A stretch of 64,000 nt of DNA from an uncultured Treponema sp. (GTDB taxonomy: Bacteria; Spirochaetota; Spirochaetia; Treponematales; Treponemataceae): the NCBI GenBank assembly GCA_946535985.1, contig CAMNDY010000001.1, forward strand, positions 62,001-126,000, read 5' to 3'. Below are positions 57,388 through 64,000 of the stretch, piece after piece (the first letter of the stretch is position 1; each line of letters begins with the position of its first letter). Below the pieces are notes generated by a model. It was not told the origin of the DNA and made no database searches. It saw only the letters and a list, made by a program, of their open reading frames with translations. The position numbers and the translations under genes were made by a program.

Positions 57388-57761
57388 GGTTTCATACAAT
57401 TCTTCTTCTAGTAACTTTTATGGGCCTCATAGGAATTGCCTTAAAGGATTATTGCTTTTATGTCTCCAGACTTGATAAAAAGGTAATTAATACCCGCCAG
57501 TCCTTTACCGCAAAAAAATTCATTGCCGAGAGTTTTAGAAATACATGCCAGGGAAAAGGCTTTAAAAATCTGGAAGAATGGCAGTTGTGCTGCAGAGCAA
57601 TTTTTAAACTCGAATATATTGGCTGGTGTCAGGCCCAGGATTTTATGATTGATGATTTTGCGGATGGGGGAGAACTGATGTATGGAAAATGGCTTGTTTC
57701 AGGGGATATGGAAGAGTGTAGTGATGAGGTTTATTGCCGCAAGCAGGGGAGGGATTTTTGA
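57384..57761 (+). CDS. small single-pass protein of the secretion operon (minor pseudopilin-like)
   Basis: The likely start is GTG 57384, with AGGAG 7 bases upstream and a 4-base overlap with the previous stop; 125 residues. N-terminal transmembrane helix FHTILLLVTFMGLIGIAL, followed by a mostly soluble periplasmic part with five or more Cys (FRNTCQGKG, WQLCCRA, EECSDEVYC). The architecture is that of a minor pseudopilin (GspI/J/K slot), but no signature remains. An upstream ATG at 57255 would give an unconvincing N-terminus. Confidence 0.6.
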   Translation: MRFHTILLLVTFMGLIGIALKDYCFYVSRLDKKVINTRQSFTAKKFIAESFRNTCQGKGFKNLEEWQLCCRAIFKLEYIGWCQAQDFMIDDFADGGELMYGKWLVSGDMEECSDEVYCRKQGRDF

Positions 57762-58945
57762 AAAGCAGAAAGAGTAATGCTGTAAAATGTTCGACAGACT
57801 TTTATGATTACTATTCAATACCTTTTCCTGTAAAGGCTGTTGGAAGAATACAGAAAAATAAATATCTATGCTCTCAACTCGAAAAGCTTCATCCCTGTTT
57901 TTCTGATGACTGTTGTTTTGATTCAAGAATAAGGTTTTCTGCGAACGGTTTACGGGCTGATGTTGTAGTTATGCAAAAGTTTCGTCTTGCAGAGTATAAA
58001 AGACAAAATCATCATAAGCCTATATATATAGAAGAACTTAAGAAAATTCCATTTTTTAATGATCACAAAATCAAAGCTGGAATTGCTCTTGCAGCATTGG
58101 CTCTTGCTCTGCTGATTTTTCTAGTTTGTTTTTATACAAGATATAGGCAAAAGCAGGAGAGTATGCAGACACTTAAAACTTCTGTCTCTGCTGATTTTAA
58201 TGAATCAAAAGAACTTGAACTTGCGCCAGATTCTTTTTTTGCAATTAAAACATTTTTTGAAACAATTTCTTTATATGATGGCAAGGTTTCTGATTTTTCC
58301 TGGAAGCTCAATGGTTTTACTCAGGATTACAACCTGTCTTTGCAAAACATTTTTCCTGAACAGCTTTTGAATTCTTTGCCTCAGGTGTCTTTTTCTTCTG
58401 TAACATATGATAACAAAGTTCCTTTGATGTCTGCTCAATTCAAAGGTGCGCTGCAAAGTTCTGATTTTCTTGCAAATGAAACTGTTGCTGTAAATGAACT
58501 TTCTGCTGCCTTCAGAGATTTTTTGTTTCAAAAAAAAATCAATATTATTGAAGAAACTGTAAAACCTTGCGGAATAAAAGCAAAATTGCCTTATGACCTT
58601 TCCCTGTTTAAGTCCTTGCTTGAATATTGTGTAAAGGAAGAAATCCCTTTTTCAAGTCTTTCTATAAATATGAGTAAGGATGGGGTTTTGTTTTATGCAG
58701 GTATTTCTACAAGTCAGATTAAAAATCAAGGTGACTTTTATAAATGCCTTTTAGAAAACGCCGGGGCTTTTTTTATCACAAAAGAAATCCCTGCGGATAA
58801 TTCGGCGTTAAAAAGTTCCCCGCAGAAGCAGACAGCAAAATTATCGTCTGCAAAAAATGAAATTATCATTGGAAAAATACTACGCACTGATGGAGCAGCT
58901 ATTGAATTTTATAAAGATGAAAACGGAAGAATAAAACAAAGGTAG
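57758..58945 (+). CDS. bitopic secretion-operon protein (possible GspL-like)
   Basis: Start at TTG 57758, with GGAGGG 4-5 bases upstream and its TTGA overlapping the previous stop; 395 residues. A cytoplasmic N-terminal region of about 105 residues is followed by one transmembrane helix (IALAALALALLIFLVCFY) and a periplasmic region of about 260 residues with two ferredoxin-like repeats (LPQVSFSSVTYDNKVPLMSAQFKG; IPFSSLSINMSKDGVLFYAG). This topology fits the GspL/PilN-PilO assembly-platform slot, which is otherwise unfilled in the operon. Identification is by position and topology only. Confidence 0.6.
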   Translation: MKSRKSNAVKCSTDFYDYYSIPFPVKAVGRIQKNKYLCSQLEKLHPCFSDDCCFDSRIRFSANGLRADVVVMQKFRLAEYKRQNHHKPIYIEELKKIPFFNDHKIKAGIALAALALALLIFLVCFYTRYRQKQESMQTLKTSVSADFNESKELELAPDSFFAIKTFFETISLYDGKVSDFSWKLNGFTQDYNLSLQNIFPEQLLNSLPQVSFSSVTYDNKVPLMSAQFKGALQSSDFLANETVAVNELSAAFRDFLFQKKINIIEETVKPCGIKAKLPYDLSLFKSLLEYCVKEEIPFSSLSINMSKDGVLFYAGISTSQIKNQGDFYKCLLENAGAFFITKEIPADNSALKSSPQKQTAKLSSAKNEIIIGKILRTDGAAIEFYKDENGRIKQR

Positions 58946-58955
58946 GGGGAAAGTG

Positions 58956-59573
58956 ATGAAAAATAATAAGCAGAAAAGGTTTTTGATTTTGCTTGCGGCA
59001 ATATGTTTTTATAGCTGCAAAACTACAGGCCAGTTTACAGGCAGTTCAAATCTGACAATTCTGATTGTTGATGAAAAAGGTTGTGGCGTAAGAGATTGTG
59101 CTCTTACCTTAAGTAATTTTAATAAAGAGGAGCATGGTGTTACTAATGAAAATGGACTTTGTATTTTTAATAATGTTCCATCTGGAGAATATAAACTTAC
59201 CGGCAGCAAAAAAGGCTACAAAAAAATGAAAACAGAAAATTTCAATTATATAAGTAAAGGGGAGGTTTTTTGTTTTGAACTTTATAGCTGCAGCTTTGTG
59301 TTTGATGAAGTTGAAAAATTATATGAACAGTGTAATTTCCAAAAGACTCTTGACCTTTTGGACGAAATTGTATGCGATAAAAAATCATCACTCTATGCTG
59401 CCATTTGTTTTTATAAGGCTTACGGATATTATCTTCAGAAAAATCAAAAATCAGCGCTAACCGAACTTAATAGAATGAAAAATGCAGATAAGACTTTTGA
59501 AGAAATTTACAAAGAATTTATAACCAGAATTGAAATACCTGATAATGAAAATGAAAAGGAGGAAGCATTATGA
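58956..59573 (+). CDS. lipoprotein with carboxypeptidase-regulatory-like domain and helical repeat
   Basis: Start at ATG 58956 (a GTG lies three bases before) gives 205 residues. The lipobox is FYSC (Cys about 20). Residues about 30-105 form a beta-sandwich of the CarboxypepD_reg type (LTILIVDEKGCGVRDCALTLSNF, NENGLCIFNNVPSGEYKLTGSKKGYK). A TPR-like helical region follows (YEQCNFQKTLDLLDEIV, YYLQKNQKSALTELNRM). By position it could be the pilotin or accessory lipoprotein for the secretin; this is inference. Confidence 0.7.
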   Translation: MKNNKQKRFLILLAAICFYSCKTTGQFTGSSNLTILIVDEKGCGVRDCALTLSNFNKEEHGVTNENGLCIFNNVPSGEYKLTGSKKGYKKMKTENFNYISKGEVFCFELYSCSFVFDEVEKLYEQCNFQKTLDLLDEIVCDKKSSLYAAICFYKAYGYYLQKNQKSALTELNRMKNADKTFEEIYKEFITRIEIPDNENEKEEAL

Positions 59574-60013
59574 AAACAAAAAGAATAATAGTTCTTGCAC
59601 TGCTTTTGTTTTTTGTGGCTGTCTTTCTTCATGCGCAAAACAAAGTGCCATATTCTATAAGAGGTGATATTTCAAATACGCTCTCATCTTCGATGAAAAG
59701 GTTTGAAGGTATGTTTACGAATAAATCTGAAAAAGAAGTTGAATCTTTTACAATTGTATTTTTTGTTTTTGACCAGGACGGAAACAGTCCTCTGAGGGGA
59801 AGAAACAATGTTGTAATAAGGATAGACGAGAGTGTTCCAGCTGATTCTATTCTTTCATTTTCACAAGCGCTTGATGATTTTTTTTATACCACAGATGATT
59901 CCAATACTTTTGAAGATGAAATTGAATATGAATGTGAATACTTATATGTAAGCCGTATTTCATATTCTGATGGCAGCGAATGGACCGATCCCTTTGGTTT
60001 TGAATATTTTTGA
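59570..60013 (+). CDS. exported protein, paralogous to the N-domain of the C11 peptidase
   Basis: A 147-residue exported protein (signal ending LHAQNK) made of one beta-sandwich domain. RFEGMFTNKSEKEVESFTIVFFVFDQDG and the ending YLYVSRISYSDGSEWTDPFGFEYF match, in order, the N-terminal domain of the next protein (FDFYNDSSKTISVLQLYVSVRDK... VSRIVYSDGTVWKDTFGLYDA). Sharing a domain with a likely secreted peptidase suggests a recognition or localisation module. It overlaps the previous gene by 4 bases. Confidence 0.7.
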   Translation: MKTKRIIVLALLLFFVAVFLHAQNKVPYSIRGDISNTLSSSMKRFEGMFTNKSEKEVESFTIVFFVFDQDGNSPLRGRNNVVIRIDESVPADSILSFSQALDDFFYTTDDSNTFEDEIEYECEYLYVSRISYSDGSEWTDPFGFEYF

Positions 60014-60024
60014 TGGAGGAAAAA

Positions 60025-61860
60025 ATGACTGTTATTAACAAAAGAAAATTCTTTTTATGTGCTGTTTTAATTGCAGCTAGCTTGGGGGCAGCTTCCTGTT
60101 CTCTTTTTGAAAAACTAAGTCCCAGCTTTGAAATTACAAATCTAAAGTGTAAGGACGCTGCTGTCTATTTTGATTTTTATAATGATTCTTCGAAAACGAT
60201 TTCTGTCCTTCAGTTATATGTGAGTGTGCGCGATAAAAAAACTGGAGAGCTTGTTGGCCCGGCATCAGGAATACTCTCCTGTGATTTTAAGCAGGAAATA
60301 CAGGGACATGAAAAAAAGGAAATGTTTATTTCTTTTGAAGATTATCTTGAAACTTCAGAAGAAACGGCTCCTATACTTGAAATTGTTTCACTTGTAGTTA
60401 GCCGCATTGTTTATTCCGATGGTACTGTCTGGAAAGATACCTTCGGCCTTTATGATGCAGTAAATACATCTGGCGGAACAACTTCTATAAAAGAAGTTTC
60501 ACACGAAAAAGAAGTCCCAGACCAGGAGCCTGTCGATGTCCCAGAATCTGATCCCACTGTGGTCCCTGAATCCGATTCTCCTGTGGTCCCTGAGCCTGTC
60601 GAAGGGCCAACAGAAGATCCAAGTGAGGTCCCTGAGCCTGTCGAAGGGCCGGGCGAAAATCCAATTGTGGCCCCAGAACCAAAGAAACTAACCCTTCTTA
60701 TATACATGGCTGCCGACAACGATCTGGAAAGCTATGCGATTCAGAACCTCAAGGCCATGGAGCATGCTGCTTTTGAAAATATGAATGTCCTTGTGTTGCT
60801 TGACCGCGCTCAGGATTATGATGAAACAAACGATGCCTGGACAGATACCCGCCTCTTTGAATTAGTTCATGACCAGACAGACAGCAACTTTATAATTTCA
60901 AAGCGTCTTGACTGCCCCATTCTTGGCATTTCGTCAACTGCCCAGACCGAGCTTGATATGGGAAATTTCAACGTCCTGCGTAATTTCATTACCTTTGCAA
61001 AAAATGAATACGAAGCCGAAAAGTATTGCATGATTATCTGGGGGCACGGCACCGGTTGGAGATATTCTTCTCTTCCAAAAAATCAGACCTCCGCCCGCGC
61101 TGTAGCAATTGATGATAAATCTGCTACTTATATGAGCGTTTCACAAATGGGACGCGCCTTAAAAAATCAGGGACTTTGTGTTGTTGGTTTTGATACTTGC
61201 TTTGCAGGTGTCTTGGAAAATGTATATGAAATTAAAAATCACACAGCGTATACAGTTGCGAGTCCCGGAGTTTCTCCTTCGGCAGGCTGGGATTATCGCT
61301 GTCTTTTAGAAGATCTTTCGGAATGCAGCTTTACTACAAAAGAAATTGCCCAAATTATGGCTCAAAGCTCTGCTGTAAATACAAGTGTTTTTGATAATTC
61401 AAAGCTTTATGATGTAATGGAAAAGTTTGAAGTTTTTGCCGAAAAACTTTCTGCTACAATTACTTCTGCACAAGACCAAATCTCAATCCTGGATGATTTT
61501 CAAAAAATAAAATCCTACAGCTACCGTCAGTATCCCTGCGATTTATTTATTGATATCCGCGCAATGGCAGATTATTATTCAAGTTCATCAAACACCGGAT
61601 TATTACAGGCTTCAAAAAATCTTCGGAACGCTATTGATAGAGCAGCTTCTACAAGTGGTTCAGAAAATCCACAGCTGGGAATTCATCTTATTCCGCTTAT
61701 AGATTCAAATGTTTATTCGGCTTTTCATTCAATAGATTATAAAAAGGATTTTAATAATACAGACCAGTGTATGTTTATAAAAGAAAGCCAATGGTGGGTA
61801 CCATCCTTAGACGGTACCTCCCAAAGCCTTTTAGATAAGTTATTTTATTGGAGCTATTAG
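60025..61860 (+). CDS. lipoprotein C11 (clostripain) family peptidase
   Basis: Start at 60025 (MTVINKRKF), because GGAGGA precedes it; the frame is open from 60010. 611 residues: lipobox GAASC (Cys about 25), an N-domain shared with the preceding protein, a Pro/Glu/Val-rich linker containing two full and some partial copies of the dispersed repeat (VPEPVEG), and a C11 cysteine peptidase domain starting LTLLIYMAADNDLE. The catalytic His is in IIWGHGTGW and the Cys in GFDTCFAG. It is the last gene of the secretion operon and is a strong candidate substrate. C11 enzymes cut after Arg or Lys. Confidence 0.88.
   Translation: MTVINKRKFFLCAVLIAASLGAASCSLFEKLSPSFEITNLKCKDAAVYFDFYNDSSKTISVLQLYVSVRDKKTGELVGPASGILSCDFKQEIQGHEKKEMFISFEDYLETSEETAPILEIVSLVVSRIVYSDGTVWKDTFGLYDAVNTSGGTTSIKEVSHEKEVPDQEPVDVPESDPTVVPESDSPVVPEPVEGPTEDPSEVPEPVEGPGENPIVAPEPKKLTLLIYMAADNDLESYAIQNLKAMEHAAFENMNVLVLLDRAQDYDETNDAWTDTRLFELVHDQTDSNFIISKRLDCPILGISSTAQTELDMGNFNVLRNFITFAKNEYEAEKYCMIIWGHGTGWRYSSLPKNQTSARAVAIDDKSATYMSVSQMGRALKNQGLCVVGFDTCFAGVLENVYEIKNHTAYTVASPGVSPSAGWDYRCLLEDLSECSFTTKEIAQIMAQSSAVNTSVFDNSKLYDVMEKFEVFAEKLSATITSAQDQISILDDFQKIKSYSYRQYPCDLFIDIRAMADYYSSSSNTGLLQASKNLRNAIDRAASTSGSENPQLGIHLIPLIDSNVYSAFHSIDYKKDFNNTDQCMFIKESQWWVPSLDGTSQSLLDKLFYWSY
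60585..60606 (+). repeat. 22-bp dispersed hairpin repeat, copy 8 (in frame in the C11 linker)
   Basis: A full copy read VPEPVEG in the linker of the C11 peptidase. Partial copies (GAGCCTGTCGA at about 60527; GGTCCCTGA at about 60561) lie just before it, giving VPESD-type repeats. Confidence 0.9.
60627..60648 (+). repeat. 22-bp dispersed hairpin repeat, copy 9 (in frame in the C11 linker)
   Basis: A second full copy, 42 bases after the first and in the same frame, again read VPEPVEG. Confidence 0.9.
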
Positions 61861-63074
61861 TCGTCAAGACAGGCATCAAGATCTTTGCAGATTTGTTCTT
61901 TATCAAGATGGCGTCCAATGATTACCATCTTAATCATGCGGTCGCCGACTTTTTCATCCCAGTCTTTTTTCATTTCAGGTTCTTCTGCAAGGACACGCTT
62001 TTGTTCTGCAGGAGGGCAGGAAGCAAGCCAGTTTCCGGAATAGCCTGCCTGAATCTGACGTCCGGATGTTTCAAGAACGTATGCCATGTCGTCTTCATCG
62101 CTGAACCATACAACACCCTTTGAACGGATAATGTTTCTTGGCCAGGCACTTGCAAAACGGTCAAGCTTTTCGCGGTTGAATGGACGACGGCGGTAGTAAA
62201 CAAATGAACCTATTCCATATTCATCTTCGCTTTCGCCTTCGTGTTTGTGTTCATGGTGATGGTGGTGGTGTTCATGTTCGTCGTGATCATCATCATCGTC
62301 GTGGTCGTGATGGTGCTCATGTTCCTCGTGGTGTTCTGCGGTCCCTGAGCCTGTCGAAGGGTCATCATCTTCTTCATCATGCTCCTCAAGGGCTTTTACC
62401 CAACCAGCACTTGCGTAAACTGTTTCAAAATCAAAGCGGTCTGTTCCAATAATTTCTTCTACAGGAACTTCGCACTTAGTTGTTTCAAAAACCTTAACGC
62501 TTGGCTGAATCTTATTAATAACAGCGCGAACCATTTTCATCTGTTCGTCTGTTACAAGGTCGCGTTTGTTTACAATCAAAGTAGAACAGAATTCAATCTG
62601 CTGAATCAAAAGAGACTCAATGTCTTCTTCATCAATGCCTTCCTTCAAAAGGGCTTTTCCTTCGTCAAACTCTTCTACAAGGCGGCTTGCATCAACAACA
62701 CCAACAACGTTATCAAGCTTACCAATTTCAATTGTTTCAATAGCCTGTGCAATTGGCATTGGTTCACAAACTCCGGAAGCCTCAATCAAAATGTAATCAA
62801 ATTTTCCACTCTTCATAAGGTTTTCAATCTGATTAACCATATCGGTTTTGAGGGTACAGCAGATACAGCCGTTTGTAAGAGGAACAAGACTGCTTGAATC
62901 TTCAATCTTTGCCTCTTTAGAAATAAGGCGTTCATCTACGTTTACCTCACCAATATCATTTACAATTACCGCTACCTTGTAACCCTTCTGGTTAGTAAGC
63001 ACACGGTTCAAAAGTGTAGTTTTGCCGGCACCCAAATATCCGCACAATAAAGTAATAGGAATTTTTTTAGCCAT
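61857..63074 (-). CDS. CobW/COG0523 GTPase with His-rich metal-binding segment
   Basis: Start at 63074 (MAKKIPITLLCGYLG) with AGGAG upstream; a longer frame from 63191 reads through hairpin element H and is rejected. 405 residues: Walker A GYLGAGKT (12-19), the metal-binding CXCC motif NGCICCTLK (Cys70, 72, 73), IEASGVCEP, NKRDL, a very His/Asp/Glu-rich linker (about 245-281), and a C-terminal CobW_C domain. COG0523 proteins are GTP-driven metallochaperones, many for zinc. The linker also contains a dispersed repeat read PSTGSGT. It overlaps the C11 gene by 4 bases. Confidence 0.9.
   Translation of the reverse strand: MAKKIPITLLCGYLGAGKTTLLNRVLTNQKGYKVAVIVNDIGEVNVDERLISKEAKIEDSSSLVPLTNGCICCTLKTDMVNQIENLMKSGKFDYILIEASGVCEPMPIAQAIETIEIGKLDNVVGVVDASRLVEEFDEGKALLKEGIDEEDIESLLIQQIEFCSTLIVNKRDLVTDEQMKMVRAVINKIQPSVKVFETTKCEVPVEEIIGTDRFDFETVYASAGWVKALEEHDEEDDDPSTGSGTAEHHEEHEHHHDHDDDDDHDEHEHHHHHHEHKHEGESEDEYGIGSFVYYRRRPFNREKLDRFASAWPRNIIRSKGVVWFSDEDDMAYVLETSGRQIQAGYSGNWLASCPPAEQKRVLAEEPEMKKDWDEKVGDRMIKMVIIGRHLDKEQICKDLDACLDD
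62340..62361 (+). repeat. 22-bp dispersed hairpin repeat, copy 10 (in frame in cobW-like gene)
   Basis: A full copy; on the coding (minus) strand it is read PSTGSGT at the edge of the His-rich linker. Confidence 0.9.
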
Positions 63075-63097
63075 TTTTATATACTCCTGTATATATC

Positions 63098-63192
63098 TAT
63101 GAAAAAATGCGGAGCCAAGGTTCGTATTTTGTGGAGCGTCCTCTTCTTTTAGCGGAGCAAAATACGGTTCTTGGCGTGAGTATTTTTTCATA
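63098..63192 (+). repeat. nested hairpin element H (type 3)
   Basis: Outer stem TATGAAAAAATGC/GTATTTTTTCATA, internal loop GGA opposite GTGA, and stem CCAAG-GTT-CGTATTTTG/CAAAATACG-GTT-CTTGG. The terminal loop GTCCTCTTCTTTTA is closed by GC/GC, nearly identical to that of element G. It lies 24 bases upstream of the CobW start, so it would be in the leader of that mRNA or between it and its promoter. Confidence 0.85.
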
Positions 63193-63280
63193 ATATGATT
63201 TCATCTATTAATATAATAAAAATAATGGTTAAAGTACACAAAAACCGCACTATTTTCTTTTTTTTTCGAAAATATGGGTG

Positions 63281-63286
63281 TATAAT
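63281..63286 (+). promoter_or_regulatory. probable -10 of the DHH phosphoesterase gene
   Basis: TATAAT, 54 bases upstream of the start at 63340. No good -35 is visible in the T-run upstream. Confidence 0.45.
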
Positions 63287-63296
63287 ATAAAGCAAT

Positions 63297-63321
63297 GTGG
63301 TGGTTGAGCTTGTCTAAACCA
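63297..63321 (+). repeat. variant of the dispersed repeat with a different stem
   Basis: GTGGTTGAGCTTGTCTAAACCAC keeps the TGAGCTTGTC-AA core of the 22-bp repeat. Its flanking stem is GTGGTT/AACCAC instead of CCCT/AGGG, so both arms changed together. It lies in the leader of the DHH gene. Confidence 0.6.
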
Positions 63322-63339
63322 CTTTTTAAGGAGTTTGTA

Positions 63340-64000
63340 ATGGCAATGAGATTAGTAACACGTTCAGATTTTGATGGCCTTGTTTGTGGTGCTTTACTTT
63401 TGGAGGCAGGTATTATTGATACCTGGAAATTTGCACATCCAAAAGACCTTCAGGATGGCCTTGTAGAAATAACCGAAAATGACTGTCTTGCAAATGTCCC
63501 TTTTGTTCCGGGGTGTGGACTCTGGTTTGACCATCACTCTTCGGAATTTGAGCGTCAGGAACTCGAAGGTAAATACAAAGGAGAAAGCCGAATTACACCT
63601 TCCTGCGCACGAATTATATATGAATACTACGGCGGAAAAGAAAAGTTCCCTAACTTTGACGATATTATGACCGCAGTTGATAAGGTAGATTCCGGTAATC
63701 TTACAATAGATGAAATTCAAAATCCTCAGGGCTGGATTCTTGTAGGCTTCCTTATGGATCCTCGTACTGGTCTTGGCCGCTGGCGTGAATTTACAGTTCC
63801 AAACTATGCGCTCATGGAAAAGCTCATGGTAGCCTGCCGTGATAAATCAACAGAAGAAATCCTTGCAATGCCTGATGTTCAGGAACGTATTGCTGTTTAT
63901 AACGAACAGACCGAAAAGTTCAAAGAAATGGTAAAGGCTCACACCCGCACAGAAGGCAATCTTATAATTTCAGATCTCCGTGGAGTAGACCCAATTTATA
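63340..64000 (+). CDS. DHH-family phosphoesterase/exopolyphosphatase-like (3' end outside window)
   Basis: The frame opens MAMRLVTRSDFDGLVCGALL with AAGGAG 6 bases upstream and runs off the window end after about 220 codons. VTRSDFDGLVCG is the first metal motif and GLWFDHHSS the DHH motif of the DHH superfamily (NrnA, RecJ-like, pyrophosphatases, polyphosphatases). ITPSCARIIYEYYGG and DKVDSGNLT follow in order. The WFDHH context is like a subfamily often labelled exopolyphosphatase-related. The substrate is unknown. Confidence 0.82.
   Translation, partial: MAMRLVTRSDFDGLVCGALLLEAGIIDTWKFAHPKDLQDGLVEITENDCLANVPFVPGCGLWFDHHSSEFERQELEGKYKGESRITPSCARIIYEYYGGKEKFPNFDDIMTAVDKVDSGNLTIDEIQNPQGWILVGFLMDPRTGLGRWREFTVPNYALMEKLMVACRDKSTEEILAMPDVQERIAVYNEQTEKFKEMVKAHTRTEGNLIISDLRGVDPIY

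Noticed and set aside
1962..62361. The 22-bp repeat as CRISPR
   Set aside because: Copies are dispersed, in both orientations, partly inside genes, without regular spacers or cas genes.
63075..63191. 39-codon N-terminal extension of the CobW GTPase
   Set aside because: It is a translation of hairpin element H. AGGAG precedes the internal ATG at 63074, and the mature family start MAKKIPITLL lies there.

Overview
The window reads as about 40 % GC chromosomal DNA from a Treponema, most likely a gut or rumen species. The evidence is a flagellar-collar-like FlcA protein, the paired uncharacterised families TIGR03546/TIGR03545, a DUF2259 secreted protein, several spirochaete-style conserved hypotheticals, lipoprotein signal peptides, and a GH115 enzyme for plant xylan. 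Both window ends cut genes.

Layout. 0-1.6 kb: end of a large unknown protein, then a tRNA methyltransferase. 1.5-7.3 kb (minus): TIGR03546-TIGR03545 followed by a zinc/manganese ABC importer (znuA, znuC, znuB) and a small exported protein. 7.4-10.3 kb: a protease-less FtsH-like AAA protein, a DacA-type carboxypeptidase and a decayed Rpn-like fragment. 10.3-12.4 kb: dapA-asd for lysine/DAP. 12.5-15.5 kb: an accessory patch with a MazF-type toxin-antitoxin pair, an XRE regulator with two operator-like palindromes, and two paralogous exported coiled-coil proteins. 15.6-18.4 kb: GH115. 19.2-22.7 kb: an Mla-like lipid transport operon. 23.5-23.7 kb: tRNA-Gln and tRNA-Glu. 26.3-30.1 kb: hflK-hflC plus a membrane protein. 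32.3-36.6 kb: flcA and a DAG/polyprenol kinase-like gene. 38-44.8 kb: a lamin-tail-domain lipoprotein, a U32 protein, ssb and a large unknown. 45-48 kb: hisC, a phosphoesterase and a SUMF1-domain protein. 48-51 kb: corA, a second zinc-binding protein and fur with two Fur/Zur boxes. 52-61.9 kb: a compact type II secretion-like operon ending in exported proteins and a C11 (clostripain) peptidase. 61.9-64 kb: a CobW zinc GTPase and a DHH phosphoesterase.

The most unusual content is non-coding. (1) Nine intergenic elements of about 95-330 bp (23.3, 31.7, 32.0, 39.6, 44.8, 46.2, 49.3, 51.0, 63.1 kb) are nests of inverted repeats. Their stem sequences differ from copy to copy but stay complementary, whereas loops and linkers are conserved. 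All nine have the same small purine internal loop, G(N)GA opposite (N)GGA, GNGA or GGTA, between two helices. This points to selection on structure, either as RNA or as single-stranded DNA hairpins. (2) A roughly 39-bp promoter-like sequence lies upstream of three unlinked units: the lamin-tail lipoprotein, ssb and the secretion operon. It suggests one regulator joins DNA handling and an envelope-spanning machine, as in competence. (3) A dispersed 22-bp hairpin repeat (core CCCTGAGCCTGTCGAAGGG) has entered genes in frame, repeatedly in signal-peptide n-regions and linkers. (4) Two 63-bp inverted pairs resemble REPINs. No IS transposase, CRISPR array, rRNA or phage module was seen.

All calls rest on reading the sequence and on remembered family features; no database search or folding program was run.
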